DNA from: Sansalvadorimonas sp965243775
Lineage (GTDB): Bacteria; Pseudomonadota; Gammaproteobacteria; Pseudomonadales; Endozoicomonadaceae
Assembly (NCBI GenBank): GCA_965243775.1
Contig: CBDEWF010000075.1
Coordinates: forward strand, 62,001-126,000
DNA length: 64,000 nt
Direction of reading: 5' to 3'
Shown here: positions 1-9,236 of the stretch, in pieces
Numbering within the stretch: position 1 is the first letter of the stretch
Layout: each line of letters opens with the position of its first letter
The notes under the pieces: model-generated
What the model was told of the DNA's origin: nothing
Database searches by the model: none
What the model saw: only the letters and a program-made list of their open reading frames with translations
Translations under genes and position numbers: made by a program

Positions 1-1140
1 AGCACTGGCACGGAGAATGGCGCGCAACTGGGTATGAAGAATTTCCGGGCGATCAAGACAGAAGCGAATGGCTCGCCAGCCCAGGAAGGGGTTCAGTTCC
101 TTGGGAATATCCAGATAAGGAAGATCCTTGTCACCACCAATATCCAGAGTGCGTATAACAACCGGCCTGCCCTTCATGGCCAGTGCAACTGACTTATAGG
201 CTTCAAACTGTACCTGCTCAGAAGGGAGCGAGCTTCGCCCCATAAACAAAAATTCAGTGCGGAACAGGCCAACCCCCTCAGCGCCATTAGCTTCAGCCCA
301 CTCGACATCACGAGGCTGACCAATATTTGCCATCATCTCATAGAGATTCCCATCTGATGTCTGGGCCGGTAAATCTCGTAGTTGCTGCAGTTCCAGCTTC
401 TGGGTTGCCAGCCTATCCAGTTCATAGCGGGCCTTATCCAGCTGCTCCTTGCTGGGGTCAATAATCAGGGCATTGTTAATCGCATCCAGGATCAGAACAT
501 CACCGTCTTTTACTGAGGAGACAACGTTATGGCAGCCGACAATAGCTGGCAGCTCAAGGGAACGAGCCAGTATGGCAGAGTGAGATGTACGGCCACCGAC
601 CTCTGTCACAAAACCAAGAACCTTGTCAAAATCGAGGCAGGCAGTATCAGATGGGGAGAGATCCGGTGCTACTATTATTGAGTTTTCCTCCACACTGCCC
701 AAACCCGGCATAGGTATACCGAGAATATTACATACCAGACGTAACCCCACATCCCGCAGATCTGCAGAACGTTCCTGCATATAGGCATCATCAAGCTGCT
801 TAATCAGCTCAATATTGGCCCTGATCACTTTGTCAGTGGCAACCGCAGCTGTTAGTCCAGATCGAATCAGTTCCACAACCTCTTCTTCCAGCTCTTCATC
901 CTCAACTATCAGCATATGGCCTTCAAATACAGCAGCCTGCTGTTCACCCAGACGGTTATAGGTGTCGCGGTATAACTGCTCCAGCTGGGTCATAGCTTCC
1001 TGGCGGGAAGACATGAAAATAGCAATCTCGCCATCCACTCTATCTTGACTGATTCCCCTCTCTGGCAGTTCCGGCTTGTCATGGTGAAAAATAACAACCT
1101 TGCCAATAGCAACGCCGGGGGATGCGATAATACCCTTCAT
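1..1140 (-). CDS. ptsI: PTS enzyme I (phosphoenolpyruvate-protein phosphotransferase), C-terminus beyond window
   Basis: Enzyme I takes phosphate from PEP and passes it to His15 of HPr, the first cytoplasmic step of PTS sugar uptake. My translation from the ATG at 1140 starts MKGIIASPGVAIGKVVI, the usual start of the family, and carries the active-site motif GGRTSHSAILARS with the phosphorylated histidine at about residue 187. The PEP-binding segment VEWAEANGAEGVGLFRTEF follows. About 380 of the usual 570-odd codons are present; the rest lies left of base 1. Only 6 bp separate it from the upstream ptsH, so the two form an operon. It is divergent from the agaR-type regulator, which suggests use in amino-sugar uptake. 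No EII component is visible in the window. Confidence 0.95.
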   Translation of the reverse strand, partial: MKGIIASPGVAIGKVVIFHHDKPELPERGISQDRVDGEIAIFMSSRQEAMTQLEQLYRDTYNRLGEQQAAVFEGHMLIVEDEELEEEVVELIRSGLTAAVATDKVIRANIELIKQLDDAYMQERSADLRDVGLRLVCNILGIPMPGLGSVEENSIIVAPDLSPSDTACLDFDKVLGFVTEVGGRTSHSAILARSLELPAIVGCHNVVSSVKDGDVLILDAINNALIIDPSKEQLDKARYELDRLATQKLELQQLRDLPAQTSDGNLYEMMANIGQPRDVEWAEANGAEGVGLFRTEFLFMGRSSLPSEQVQFEAYKSVALAMKGRPVVIRTLDIGGDKDLPYLDIPKELNPFLGWRAIRFCLDRPEILHTQLRAILRASA

Positions 1141-1146
1141 GATTCC

Positions 1147-1407
1147 TTAGTCCTCAAGCGTTTCAACAACTTCTTGCAACTGTTCCAGAGCTACCTGCTC
1201 ATCCTCACCATCAGTGTGAAGTGTAATCACATCCCCCTGGACAATGCCCAGGGTCAGAATCTTCATCAGACTCTTGGCATTGACGCTCTGACCACCCTTT
1301 ACCACAGTTACTTTACTGGAGAACTGCTTGCAGGCTTTCACAAAAGTTGCCCCTGGTCGGGCATGAAAGCCATTTTCATTGGAAATTGTCAGTTGTACCG
1401 ACCGCAT
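1147..1407 (-). CDS. ptsH: Phosphocarrier protein HPr
   Basis: HPr carries phosphate from enzyme I to sugar-specific EII proteins. The 86-residue length matches the family. The phosphorylation site NGFHARPGATF places the histidine at position 15. Ser46 lies in the segment KSLMKILTLGI, where Firmicute HPr is regulated by HPr kinase; no kinase is visible here, so that role is not supported. It is transcribed just ahead of ptsI. Its promoter must lie in the roughly 200-bp divergent region shared with the agaR-type gene. Confidence 0.95.
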   Translation of the reverse strand: MRSVQLTISNENGFHARPGATFVKACKQFSSKVTVVKGGQSVNAKSLMKILTLGIVQGDVITLHTDGEDEQVALEQLQEVVETLED

Positions 1408-1611
1408 AGCTTGGTCTCCTCAATTCTTGGCAGAACGAACTCCAGTTTTGATGATGGCATTTTTCATAACATAAACCTGGAGCCACAGGGCATTTCAGGA
1501 ACAATAAATAATCGAACGAAAGCCTATGAAAACAATTGAAAGGCATTGAAAGATTTTTTGAAAGGCTGTTATCGTACATTTTCAAGCAGTGCAGCCGTTG
1601 ACGGGGTAGTC

Positions 1612-2409
1612 GTGGCGAATCCGACAACAACATTACAGACGACAGCAGAACGACGTGAAGATATTGTTCGTCTGATCAGGCAGGCCAGACATGTTCGGGT
1701 TGAAGAACTAGCTGACCGCTTCCACGTTTCCACTGTGACTATTCGCAGTGATTTAAATTATCTGAACGACAAGGGTCTGATCATCCGCTCAAGGGGTGGC
1801 GCTGCCATTGCTGACGTTTTTGTCCAGAGACTACCTCTTCAGGATAAGGCCGGTGCCAATACCGGGAAAAAGCAGATTATAGGCAAAGCTGCTGCCAACC
1901 TTATCAACAATGGTGACTCTATCATTCTCGATTCCGGCACCACCAACCAGCAGATAGCCAGGTACCTTCAGGAAAAACAAAACCTGGTGGTAATGACCAA
2001 TGACCTGAATGTTGCCAATGAGTTGGCTGATATCCCCGATATTAGCCTCATGATGACAGGTGGCACTCTGCAACAGGCATCGAGATCTTTTTATGGGCAA
2101 CAGGCAGAAGAATCACTACAAAACTTTCACTTCAACAAACTGTTCCTGAGTGTTGACAGTTTTGATCTAAAAGCCGGGCTGACCTCCTATTTTGATCGGG
2201 AAGCTTCGCTGAACCGGACGATGTGTCGGGTTGCCAGTGAAATCATTCTGGTTACCGACTCAAGCAAATTTGGAAAAAAGAGTTGTCACCTGATCCTGCC
2301 ATTCGCCAGATTCCATACTCTGGTAACAGATAGTGACATTCCAGATCAATACCTCTGCAATCTGCAGGAGCAAGGTATCAGGGTCATTATTGCCGATGAA
2401 CAGTTATGA
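1612..2409 (+). CDS. agaR: DeoR-family transcriptional regulator, AgaR-like
   Basis: The protein has an N-terminal DeoR winged helix (ERREDIVRLIRQ, then VEELADRFHVSTVTIRSDL) followed by a sugar-phosphate sensor domain with the DSGTT motif (SIILDSGTTNQQIA). From the GTG at 1612 it is 265 residues, close to E. coli AgaR. The frame is open back to a TTG at 1546, but the extra 22 residues do not look like the family and a GGGG stretch sits at ribosome-binding distance from 1612. It probably represses amino-sugar genes, including agaS just downstream and perhaps the divergent ptsH-ptsI. The inducer is inferred to be an N-acetylgalactosamine or galactosamine phosphate. Confidence 0.85.
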   Translation: MANPTTTLQTTAERREDIVRLIRQARHVRVEELADRFHVSTVTIRSDLNYLNDKGLIIRSRGGAAIADVFVQRLPLQDKAGANTGKKQIIGKAAANLINNGDSIILDSGTTNQQIARYLQEKQNLVVMTNDLNVANELADIPDISLMMTGGTLQQASRSFYGQQAEESLQNFHFNKLFLSVDSFDLKAGLTSYFDREASLNRTMCRVASEIILVTDSSKFGKKSCHLILPFARFHTLVTDSDIPDQYLCNLQEQGIRVIIADEQL

Positions 2410-2465
2410 GCTGAAGCAACGCAACACGTTGAATAACTGAACACTTGAATAGCCTGGAAATTAAT

Positions 2466-3632
2466 ATGGGTAATTATCTAGCTTTCGATATTAATTTTTT
2501 ACGCAATACCGGTGCAGCCCTTACCACCAGAGAGATTGACCATCAGCCCCTGATCTGGCGTCAGGCTTTTGCCCGGGTAGAGCAACACCGCGACGAGCTG
2601 GACAATTTTCTGAAACCACTGCTGGGGAAGCAAAGCCTCAGGATCATTCTAACCGGTGCCGGTACATCAGCTGTTATCGGTGAAACCCTGGCCCCAGCCC
2701 TGTCCCGCAGAACAGGAAGAGTTTTCGAAGCCGTCAGTACTACTGACATTGTCTCAGCCCCGGCTGATTACCTAATCAGAACACAACCAACTCTTCTGGT
2801 TTCCTTTGCCCGCTCAGGTAACAGTCCGGAAAGTTTGGCAGCCATTGATCTGGCCAACCAGCTTATTGATGACTGTCATCATCTGATTATTACCTGTAAT
2901 CCGAATGGCCACTTGGCCAGAAATGGTCGTATACACCATAATCGCCTCTGTCAGCTAATGCCCGAAGGTACCAATGACAAGGGCTTTGCCATGACCAGCA
3001 GTTACTCCACCATGATGTTGTATGGGTTATGCACCTTCTCCACCAGCGGCCTGACCAGAGAGCGCATTGAGCAGATTTGCACTGCCACCAAGAAGATGCT
3101 GACTCAGGATCACGAGTTTCTGGAATCTCTGGCAGCCAGAGACTTTAATCGCATCGTCTTTCTTGGTTCCGGCTGCCTTCAGGGTCTGGCAAAAGAAGCA
3201 GCCTTGAACATGCTTGAACTTACAGTCGGTAAGGTTATTGCTCTGCATGATACCCCCATGGGGTTTCGTCATGGTCCAAAATCAATGGTCGACAACAACA
3301 CTCTGGTTATTTTGTTCATGTCAAATGACCTCTATACAAGGAATTATGATAAAGATCTATTGCAAGAACTAAGGAGAGAAAAAAAGGCTGGATTTATTCT
3401 TGCGGTCACATCGCAAAACAGTGCTGGGGTTCAAACTGGTTATCATTATTCATTTGATATTTATAAGGCACAGGATGATATCTGGCTTGCTTTTCCCTTT
3501 ATTGCTTTAGCCCAAATCCTTGCGTGCTTTAAGTCTTTACACCTGGGTATCAGCCCTGACACCCCATGCCCTACAGGAGAAATCAACCGGGTAGTACAGG
3601 GCGTCAAAATTTATAAATTCCCCCATAATTAA
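2466..3632 (+). CDS. agaS: AgaS-type galactosamine-6-phosphate deaminase/isomerase (SIS domains)
   Basis: It contains two SIS sugar-isomerase domains and aligns along its length with E. coli AgaS, including LRIILTGAGTSAVIGE, SFARSGNSPESLAA, GFRHGPKSMVDN and the C-terminal NRVVQGVKI. AgaS deaminates and isomerises galactosamine-6-phosphate to tagatose-6-phosphate in the cytoplasm. The ATG at 2466 gives 388 residues (E. coli 384); a TTG at 2445 would add seven unlikely residues. It follows the regulator by about 55 bp and is probably co-transcribed. No agaA deacetylase or tagatose aldolase is seen nearby, so the pathway must be completed elsewhere. Confidence 0.9.
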   Translation: MGNYLAFDINFLRNTGAALTTREIDHQPLIWRQAFARVEQHRDELDNFLKPLLGKQSLRIILTGAGTSAVIGETLAPALSRRTGRVFEAVSTTDIVSAPADYLIRTQPTLLVSFARSGNSPESLAAIDLANQLIDDCHHLIITCNPNGHLARNGRIHHNRLCQLMPEGTNDKGFAMTSSYSTMMLYGLCTFSTSGLTRERIEQICTATKKMLTQDHEFLESLAARDFNRIVFLGSGCLQGLAKEAALNMLELTVGKVIALHDTPMGFRHGPKSMVDNNTLVILFMSNDLYTRNYDKDLLQELRREKKAGFILAVTSQNSAGVQTGYHYSFDIYKAQDDIWLAFPFIALAQILACFKSLHLGISPDTPCPTGEINRVVQGVKIYKFPHN

Positions 3633-4020
3633 CTAACAAGAAAATCTATTTACTGGATACCAGAAAGCATTTTAAAACACTCTTCAACCACTTTTTTAAA
3701 GCCATTGCTATTAAGCGGTGGCCTTGTTTCTTGCCATCCATAATCAATAGAATTAAGTTATAACAAAATGGTTACCAATAATAACTAACGTGAGTTCGAC
3801 AATACGATTCAAGCAAAAAACAACAGCTCCCATTTTCACTTCAAATCACAATCGCCAAGTATATTTAGATTTTTGGTTGACGTTGACATAGTGAAAGAGT
3901 TGCCAATATGGCTGGTGACAATCATTATTCCATCAACCATATTGACAACTTAAACACTTATGGTAGCCACAGATAATACTGACATATCAACAAAAACACT
4001 GTTTATCTGGAAATTAATAT
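3633..4020. other. Intergenic, no gene seen
   Basis: This AT-rich stretch between the convergent agaS and orphan genes holds no convincing ORF, tRNA or strong terminator. A 13-bp motif CTGGAAATTAATA at 4007-4019 recurs at 2454 and 14645. Confidence 0.5.
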
Positions 4021-4593
4021 TTACTGGCAAACATCTTTATAACAGCTTTCCAACATCCAATCTTCAATACTGCAAAACTCATTAAGATCACTGCTCAGTA
4101 CCGGGCCAGAACCATTCCGAAACAGAATGCCTGCCTCTTCAAACATGGCGTGACAGGCATCCTTTTCAACACCTCCAATAAACTCAATGTCTGATTTTTC
4201 TCCTCTGAAAGCTTCGTACATATCTGTACAGTTCATCGAGAAACAGAGAGACCATAACCTGGAAACATCTTCCCCTTTTGCACCATAGACATGGCGCGAA
4301 ATCCGTATCTTAGTATAAAGATTCATATGAATAAGGGCCTCTACACCAGCGGGAGTGATTTCAGCCGTGCTATACAAAGTAAGCGGCTGGTCAGGTTGAC
4401 AACTGTAGTTTTCCACCAGAAGGTGCAGTGCGAGTTGCTCGGAGGTATAGAGAGGACTTATATGTTTGGCTGCTACGGCGGTCACCAGAAGCTGCCCCCA
4501 CTCGTCTGTAATACAACTGACAAAAGGACAGGCTGGATTAACCTCCTGCCCCAGTTCAACCATTTCCAGCAACAGCTCATTATGCTCGAACAT
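4021..4593 (-). CDS. Deaminase-fold-like protein without zinc ligands, function unknown
   Basis: From the ATG at 4593 (AGGA eight bases upstream) the protein has 190 residues; the frame extends to 4662. The order of elements recalls the cytidine/guanine/tRNA-adenosine deaminase fold: an N-terminal helix, PFVSCITDEWGQLL, then SPLYTSEQLALHLL where the family has HAE, then LTLYSTAEITPAGVEALIH where the family has a LEPCxxC zinc site, then a KIRIS strand. The catalytic glutamate position is kept, but the zinc-binding histidine and both cysteines are replaced. If the fold assignment is right, the enzyme is dead or repurposed. It stands alone between agaS and a TPR-like gene. The assignment is my pattern match, not a search result. 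Confidence 0.6.
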   Translation of the reverse strand: MFEHNELLLEMVELGQEVNPACPFVSCITDEWGQLLVTAVAAKHISPLYTSEQLALHLLVENYSCQPDQPLTLYSTAEITPAGVEALIHMNLYTKIRISRHVYGAKGEDVSRLWSLCFSMNCTDMYEAFRGEKSDIEFIGGVEKDACHAMFEEAGILFRNGSGPVLSSDLNEFCSIEDWMLESCYKDVCQ

Positions 4594-4720
4594 AACTGCA
4601 ATCCTGACATCAATAGACTGGCAAGAATTGTAGCGTACATCATGAATTGAGCACGATCTCACTCCAAGAGTCAGAGTTCCAGGAGGAGCAAGCGAAAGAG
4701 AAACTTAAAGTCAAATAGTT

Positions 4721-6826
4721 TTACCAGTGTTTTCGTGTATATCCCTTTTCCCGCTTATCTCCTTCAAACCCAGAGTAAGCATGATAAGTCTCCTCAATCC
4801 TTCCAAGTGGGTTTTTTTGATAAAAATCTAGGATATTCTTTATATCATAAGACTTGGAAATGAAAAAAGCTCTACTAGCTGCAGCCCCCCAGTTCTTACA
4901 CACACACAATGGAAAAGTTAAATTTTCTTTCCATTCTTTAAAATTAAACTCTTGATGTTGTTCTTTAATATCTTGACATATATGACCAAAGCCTGCCCAC
5001 CCTTTTCGCCACCATATCGGTGCACCAACTATAGCCTTATCAAAGTATTTCATTGCTTTTTTCAACTTATCTGTTTTATCTTTACCGCTACATTTTCTAG
5101 ACCAATGAGATAAGCAGATAGCACATTCATGCTGAATAAGGTATATACGTGAAGAATCTTGCTGTTCCAGATTCTTTAAAATATCTACTGCCTCTTGGCA
5201 CCGGCCAAGCTCATTAAGATTCATAGCCCTTAAACGATAGCCAATATTTGATTTTCCTTTGTAATGCTGCAAAACTTTTTCAACATTTTCTTTTTCACCC
5301 AGGGCCAAGTATAATTTTGCAAGGCACAAAAGATCCCTGTGATGTGTGTGAGGGGGATCAAATTTTGTTGAAAAATACTCTATATGTTGCTTTACTTTTG
5401 TAGCATCCCGCACTTCACTGACAGCCCCTTTTTCATATTCCAACCTGTCTATTTCAGCTTCTAAAACTTTTGTAATCTCTTGAATCTCACCAATCTCATC
5501 CTGTTCAATTTGCTTTACTTCCAGCAGAGTCTCATGTGCTTCAACTACCTTTTCATGTCGCAACAAAATATTACCATATACACGCAAAACCTCACACAAG
5601 GTCAATTTTAAGCGCTTTTGACTTATATACAGTTCATTCCCATGTTCACGCAATTCAGCTAACACAGATTCCGCTTGTTGAATATCATCGTCCTCTTCTT
5701 CCAGCAAAAAAAATTTTAATGTTTTAACCATGAGTGTATGATAACTTTGAGCTACTCGAGTATCAAAAAACCAGTTTTCTTGTGATATTCTTTCCTTATC
5801 AGCGGCGACCTCTCGCACGAATTCAACAATTTCACGCGCCTTATACCTGTCAGTTATTGAAATAAAAGCAGGCCAGAGAATTCGACAGGTCCAACCTGAA
5901 ACATCATAAACATTAGATCTTCCAATTTTCTTTGGCATATCATCATTTTTAAAAGTAGTAATATCTTCCAATGAAAAATGATCAATAAAATCTTCGACAA
6001 CGTCGTTATTCTTAGTGTTAACAGCATATCTATAAATACAAGCCATAAATTCACTTTGGTGCTTTTCTTCCATCATCCTGAACACATATTTATTCTTACA
6101 GACATCCATGAGCAACTGGAAGCCCCTTGGGATAGATGAACTTCTTATATCTGAAAATTGCTGGCTAAATAATTTAAAAGCTGTTTTATCCATCGATATA
6201 GCAAGCTTTGTTTGCAATTTTGCCAGCTGTTGTTCAGTCATATCCTTGAATTGATATGTATATAATATCCAATACCAGTACAACGCTGTTTCATAATCCT
6301 TCCCAAGATAAAAAATCTCCGCATAAGCTAAGAGCACATGCCGACACTGGGAAGCAGCAAAAGTATTAGAATAGCTAAAAGCCTCCAACATAAGCAAAGA
6401 GGCCGTTTGACATGTGTTATCCGAAAATTGGGCTAGTCTTTCATCGTCAGGCTCTACAATTCCCAGAGATTTCTTCTCACCGTATAATTGCTGTGCCAAT
6501 TGAATATAGTTATTGCTATGATCACGCCCCAACGGATGATTAGTATATGTCACCTTCTCTTTTTTTCGGGGAGGCTCTTGAACTGGAGAAATATCTCTCT
6601 CCTGAAAAAAGCGTCTTCCTTCATCACCTCTGACATCACCTCTGAAATGAAAAACACCTTCCTGTGGCCGGGTATAACTGTGACTCATATGGACCGACTT
6701 AATGGTATCTCGTAAATCAAATGGTCTTTTTCTGCCTTGGCGCTCTGATGCCTGATGCTCTTCTTCTCCAGCATAAGCGTAGTGACGATAATGTGATTCA
6801 GGTGATGCCCTGCGATGACGATCCAT
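4721..6826 (-). CDS. Large TPR-like helical protein, function unknown
   Basis: This 701-residue protein has a basic, disordered N-terminus of about 100 residues (containing GRKRPF and PPRKKEK), followed by all-helical sequence. Segments such as LLAYAEIFYLGKDYETALYWYW (about 165-190) and LCLAKLYLALGEKENVEKVL and MNLNELGRCQEAVDILKNL (about 500-570) look like tetratricopeptide repeats. The C-terminal 100 residues, rich in Trp and Phe, resemble nothing I recognise. There is no signal peptide or membrane segment. TPR proteins usually mediate protein binding; a host-directed role is possible but only inferred. It is read in the same direction as the orphan at 4021-4593, 127 bp further downstream. 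Confidence 0.75.
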   Translation of the reverse strand: MDRHRRASPESHYRHYAYAGEEEHQASERQGRKRPFDLRDTIKSVHMSHSYTRPQEGVFHFRGDVRGDEGRRFFQERDISPVQEPPRKKEKVTYTNHPLGRDHSNNYIQLAQQLYGEKKSLGIVEPDDERLAQFSDNTCQTASLLMLEAFSYSNTFAASQCRHVLLAYAEIFYLGKDYETALYWYWILYTYQFKDMTEQQLAKLQTKLAISMDKTAFKLFSQQFSDIRSSSIPRGFQLLMDVCKNKYVFRMMEEKHQSEFMACIYRYAVNTKNNDVVEDFIDHFSLEDITTFKNDDMPKKIGRSNVYDVSGWTCRILWPAFISITDRYKAREIVEFVREVAADKERISQENWFFDTRVAQSYHTLMVKTLKFFLLEEEDDDIQQAESVLAELREHGNELYISQKRLKLTLCEVLRVYGNILLRHEKVVEAHETLLEVKQIEQDEIGEIQEITKVLEAEIDRLEYEKGAVSEVRDATKVKQHIEYFSTKFDPPHTHHRDLLCLAKLYLALGEKENVEKVLQHYKGKSNIGYRLRAMNLNELGRCQEAVDILKNLEQQDSSRIYLIQHECAICLSHWSRKCSGKDKTDKLKKAMKYFDKAIVGAPIWWRKGWAGFGHICQDIKEQHQEFNFKEWKENLTFPLCVCKNWGAAASRAFFISKSYDIKNILDFYQKNPLGRIEETYHAYSGFEGDKREKGYTRKHW

Positions 6827-6959
6827 AACCCAAACAGCCTCTTTAGTGATTCTCTATTACTAAAGAGACAGCCCGAGAAAGAGAATGTTCTAATTATTCG
6901 CCATGATTGTTATCTGCACTGACAGAATAGGGTAGAACAACTGTTGAGTCTGGTGCCTG

Positions 6960-7970
6960 TTAATCCTGTTCAGCCGAGAGACTGGCGACAGAACTGCGGA
7001 CAACAATCTCTGGATAGAAGCGGTTTGAAATATCCCGCTCTTCTCCACTCAAAAGAGCCTGTATTTTTTGTACAGCTGTATGACCAATCATCTCAACTGG
7101 ATAGTTAATGGTTGTCAGTTGCGGATAAACCACCAGCCCCAGAATCACATCATCAATTCCCATAACGGAACACTGATCCGGCAATTTAAAATCATATTCA
7201 TGCAGCGCCCGCAAGCAGCCTGCGGCCATTGCATCGTTATAGGCCATGATTGCAGTCACTTCGTGACTCGATTGAATCAGCTCACAGGCAAGTCTGTAAC
7301 CACCTTCAACCGTTCCTTCACCAAAAGCCTTATAAGCTTTAGTACAATCCAGGCCCGCTCGTTCTAGAGCCTCGCGATAGCCCGCATACCGATCAATATT
7401 ATCGGTAATATTCTGATCCCTTCCCAGCCAGGCAATGTGCCGGTGCCCCTGGGAAACAAGATAACTGGTTGCCATAAATCCCGCGACATGATTATCAAAC
7501 CAGATACAGCGGTCAGCTATTGCCGGTATTTCCCGATTCACAACCACAGAAACCGGGCAGTCCTTCAGCAAATCAATAAGCCGTTCATCGGATATATCTT
7601 TGGAGTGAACAATTATCCCGTCACAACGACGGGACAAAAGTGAGCGGATAGCAGCCTCCTCCTGCCGTGCATCATGGTGACCACATGCGGCAAGAACCTG
7701 TAAACCAATCTTCCGAGCCTCTGTTTCTACCCCTTTCAGGAGCGTGGCAAAGAAAGGATCGGCCAGATCATTAACAACCAGCCCCAGAATACCTGTACGG
7801 TTTCCCGCCAGAGCCCGGGCCACACTATTAGGCTGATAATTCAGTTCAGCCATAACCTTGAGGACTGTCTCTCGCTTGGCAACTGCAACAGTTGCAGTGC
7901 TGTTTACAACTCTGGAAACAGTCGAAATAGAAACATTTGCACGCTCAGCAACGTCTTTGATAGTGGCCAC
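6960..7970 (-). CDS. galR: LacI-family repressor, GalR/GalS-like
   Basis: The N-terminus TIKDVAERANVSISTVSRVV is a LacI-family helix-turn-helix and YQPNSVARALA is the hinge helix. The rest is a periplasmic-binding-protein-like effector domain (GLVVNDLADPFFATLLKG, GIDDVILG). The 336-residue length is typical. It is divergent from galT and faces two GAAAACG-type operators at about 8028-8054. By analogy with E. coli GalR/GalS it would repress galTKM-lacZ, and perhaps mglBAC and itself, with galactose as inducer. No comparable operator is seen upstream of mglB. Confidence 0.88.
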   Translation of the reverse strand: MATIKDVAERANVSISTVSRVVNSTATVAVAKRETVLKVMAELNYQPNSVARALAGNRTGILGLVVNDLADPFFATLLKGVETEARKIGLQVLAACGHHDARQEEAAIRSLLSRRCDGIIVHSKDISDERLIDLLKDCPVSVVVNREIPAIADRCIWFDNHVAGFMATSYLVSQGHRHIAWLGRDQNITDNIDRYAGYREALERAGLDCTKAYKAFGEGTVEGGYRLACELIQSSHEVTAIMAYNDAMAAGCLRALHEYDFKLPDQCSVMGIDDVILGLVVYPQLTTINYPVEMIGHTAVQKIQALLSGEERDISNRFYPEIVVRSSVASLSAEQD

Positions 7971-8027
7971 AGCCAGTCCTGCCTGAAAAACTTTGGCAGG
8001 ATTTTATCAAAGCGGCATTTTATATTT

Positions 8028-8054
8028 TGAAAACGTTTTCTGAAAACGCTTTCA
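8028..8054. promoter_or_regulatory. Tandem LacI/GalR-type operators
   Basis: Two adjacent sites lie between the repressor gene and galT. GAAAACGTTTTC (8029-8040) is a perfect 12-bp palindrome, and TGAAAACGCTTTCA (8041-8054) is a near-perfect one. Both have the central CG of LacI-family operators. Their position suggests control of both divergent transcripts. Confidence 0.8.
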
Positions 8055-8057
8055 AAG

Positions 8058-8073
8058 CATGATTCAGATCAAC
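8058..8073. promoter_or_regulatory. Possible CRP site upstream of galT
   Basis: TGA-N6-TCA half-sites (CATGA TTCAGA TCAAC) match the core of the CRP consensus just downstream of the GalR operators. The match is weak, and a site downstream of the operators could equally be chance. Confidence 0.2.
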
Positions 8074-8141
8074 GAAGAGCAGAGGAATTCATTATTACCA
8101 TTCACGCTGTGGACAACCAGAGAGCTGGAGAGACCGAAAAA

Positions 8142-9215
8142 GTGGACAGCGTGCTTTTTGATCCGAAAGATCACCCCCATCGCCGTTTTAATCCTCTGAC
8201 TGGCGATTGGGTTCTGGTCTCTCCCCACAGAGCCAAGCGGCCCTGGCAAGGGCAGCAGGAGACAACGGCTCCTGACAGCCGTCCTTCCCATGACCCCGAC
8301 TGTTATCTCTGTCCACGCAACAGGCGTATTGGTGGTGAAAAAAATCCTGACTATCAAAAGCCCTATGTCTTCCCTAATGATTTCCCAGCCCTGATGGGTG
8401 ATACCCCTGATGCTGTGGATAAGGGAGATCTGTTTCGGTCGACCTCAGCCCGTGGAACGTCCCGGGTTATCTGTTTTTCTCCCGATCACAGTAAAACTCT
8501 GCCGCAGTTAAGTGAAAATGAAATCTGTCAGGTTATTGATACCTGGGCAGACCAGGTCACAGACCTTGGCAAGAGTTATAACTGGGTACAGGTATTTGAA
8601 AACAAGGGCTCCGTGATGGGATGTTCCAACCCTCACCCTCACGGCCAGATCTGGGCTACCAGTTTTCTGCCTAATGAAGCCCACAAAGAAAATGAAAACC
8701 TGAAACAGTGGCTTGAAGAAAAAGGCACCAGTCTTCTACTGGAATATGCCCGGCAAGAGTCAGCTGATGGTGAACGCACTGTTGTTGAGACAGAGAGCTG
8801 GATTGCCGTTGTTCCGTGGTGGGCTGCCTGGCCATTCGAAACTTTACTTCTACCCAAGTTCGCAGTTAAACACCTGCCGGATCTTAATAATAAACAGCGC
8901 AGTGAGCTGGCAACTGTCTTGAAGCAGCTGACCACCCGCTACGATAACCTGTTCAAAACATCTTTCCCCTACTCCATGGGCTGGCATGGAGCACCATGCC
9001 TGCAGAAGCCAACTGACCATTGGCAGCTACACGCCCATTTTTATCCACCATTGCTGCGTTCAGCCACAGTACGCAAGTTTATGGTCGGTTTTGAAATGCT
9101 GGCGGAAAGCCAGCGTGATTTAACCCCGGAACAGGCTGCAGAGCATCTTGGAGATCTGCCTCTCCAGCACTACCTGGGCAGTGCAAATCAACCAGATCAG
9201 CCAAATGGACAATAA
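8142..9215 (+). CDS. galT: Galactose-1-phosphate uridylyltransferase
   Basis: GalT exchanges UMP between UDP-glucose and galactose-1-phosphate in the Leloir pathway. The active-site motif GCSNPHPHGQIW contains the HPH triad with the uridylylated histidine. The protein follows E. coli GalT closely (HPHRRFNPLTGDWVLVSPHR, GTSRVICFSPDHSKTLP, HWQLHAHFYPPLLRSATVRK). The frame is open from a GTG at 8109, but GGAGAG at 8127-8132 is placed for the GTG at 8142, giving 357 residues; a GTG at 8151 is a third option. It is the first gene of galT-galK-galM-lacZ. Confidence 0.95.
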   Translation: MDSVLFDPKDHPHRRFNPLTGDWVLVSPHRAKRPWQGQQETTAPDSRPSHDPDCYLCPRNRRIGGEKNPDYQKPYVFPNDFPALMGDTPDAVDKGDLFRSTSARGTSRVICFSPDHSKTLPQLSENEICQVIDTWADQVTDLGKSYNWVQVFENKGSVMGCSNPHPHGQIWATSFLPNEAHKENENLKQWLEEKGTSLLLEYARQESADGERTVVETESWIAVVPWWAAWPFETLLLPKFAVKHLPDLNNKQRSELATVLKQLTTRYDNLFKTSFPYSMGWHGAPCLQKPTDHWQLHAHFYPPLLRSATVRKFMVGFEMLAESQRDLTPEQAAEHLGDLPLQHYLGSANQPDQPNGQ

Positions 9216-9236
9216 CGGTCAGGAAGGTATTCAAGC

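Noticed and set aside
1045..1539. 164-codon plus-strand frame across ptsI/ptsH
   Set aside because: Lies entirely over the certain ptsH and ptsI start; no family resemblance.
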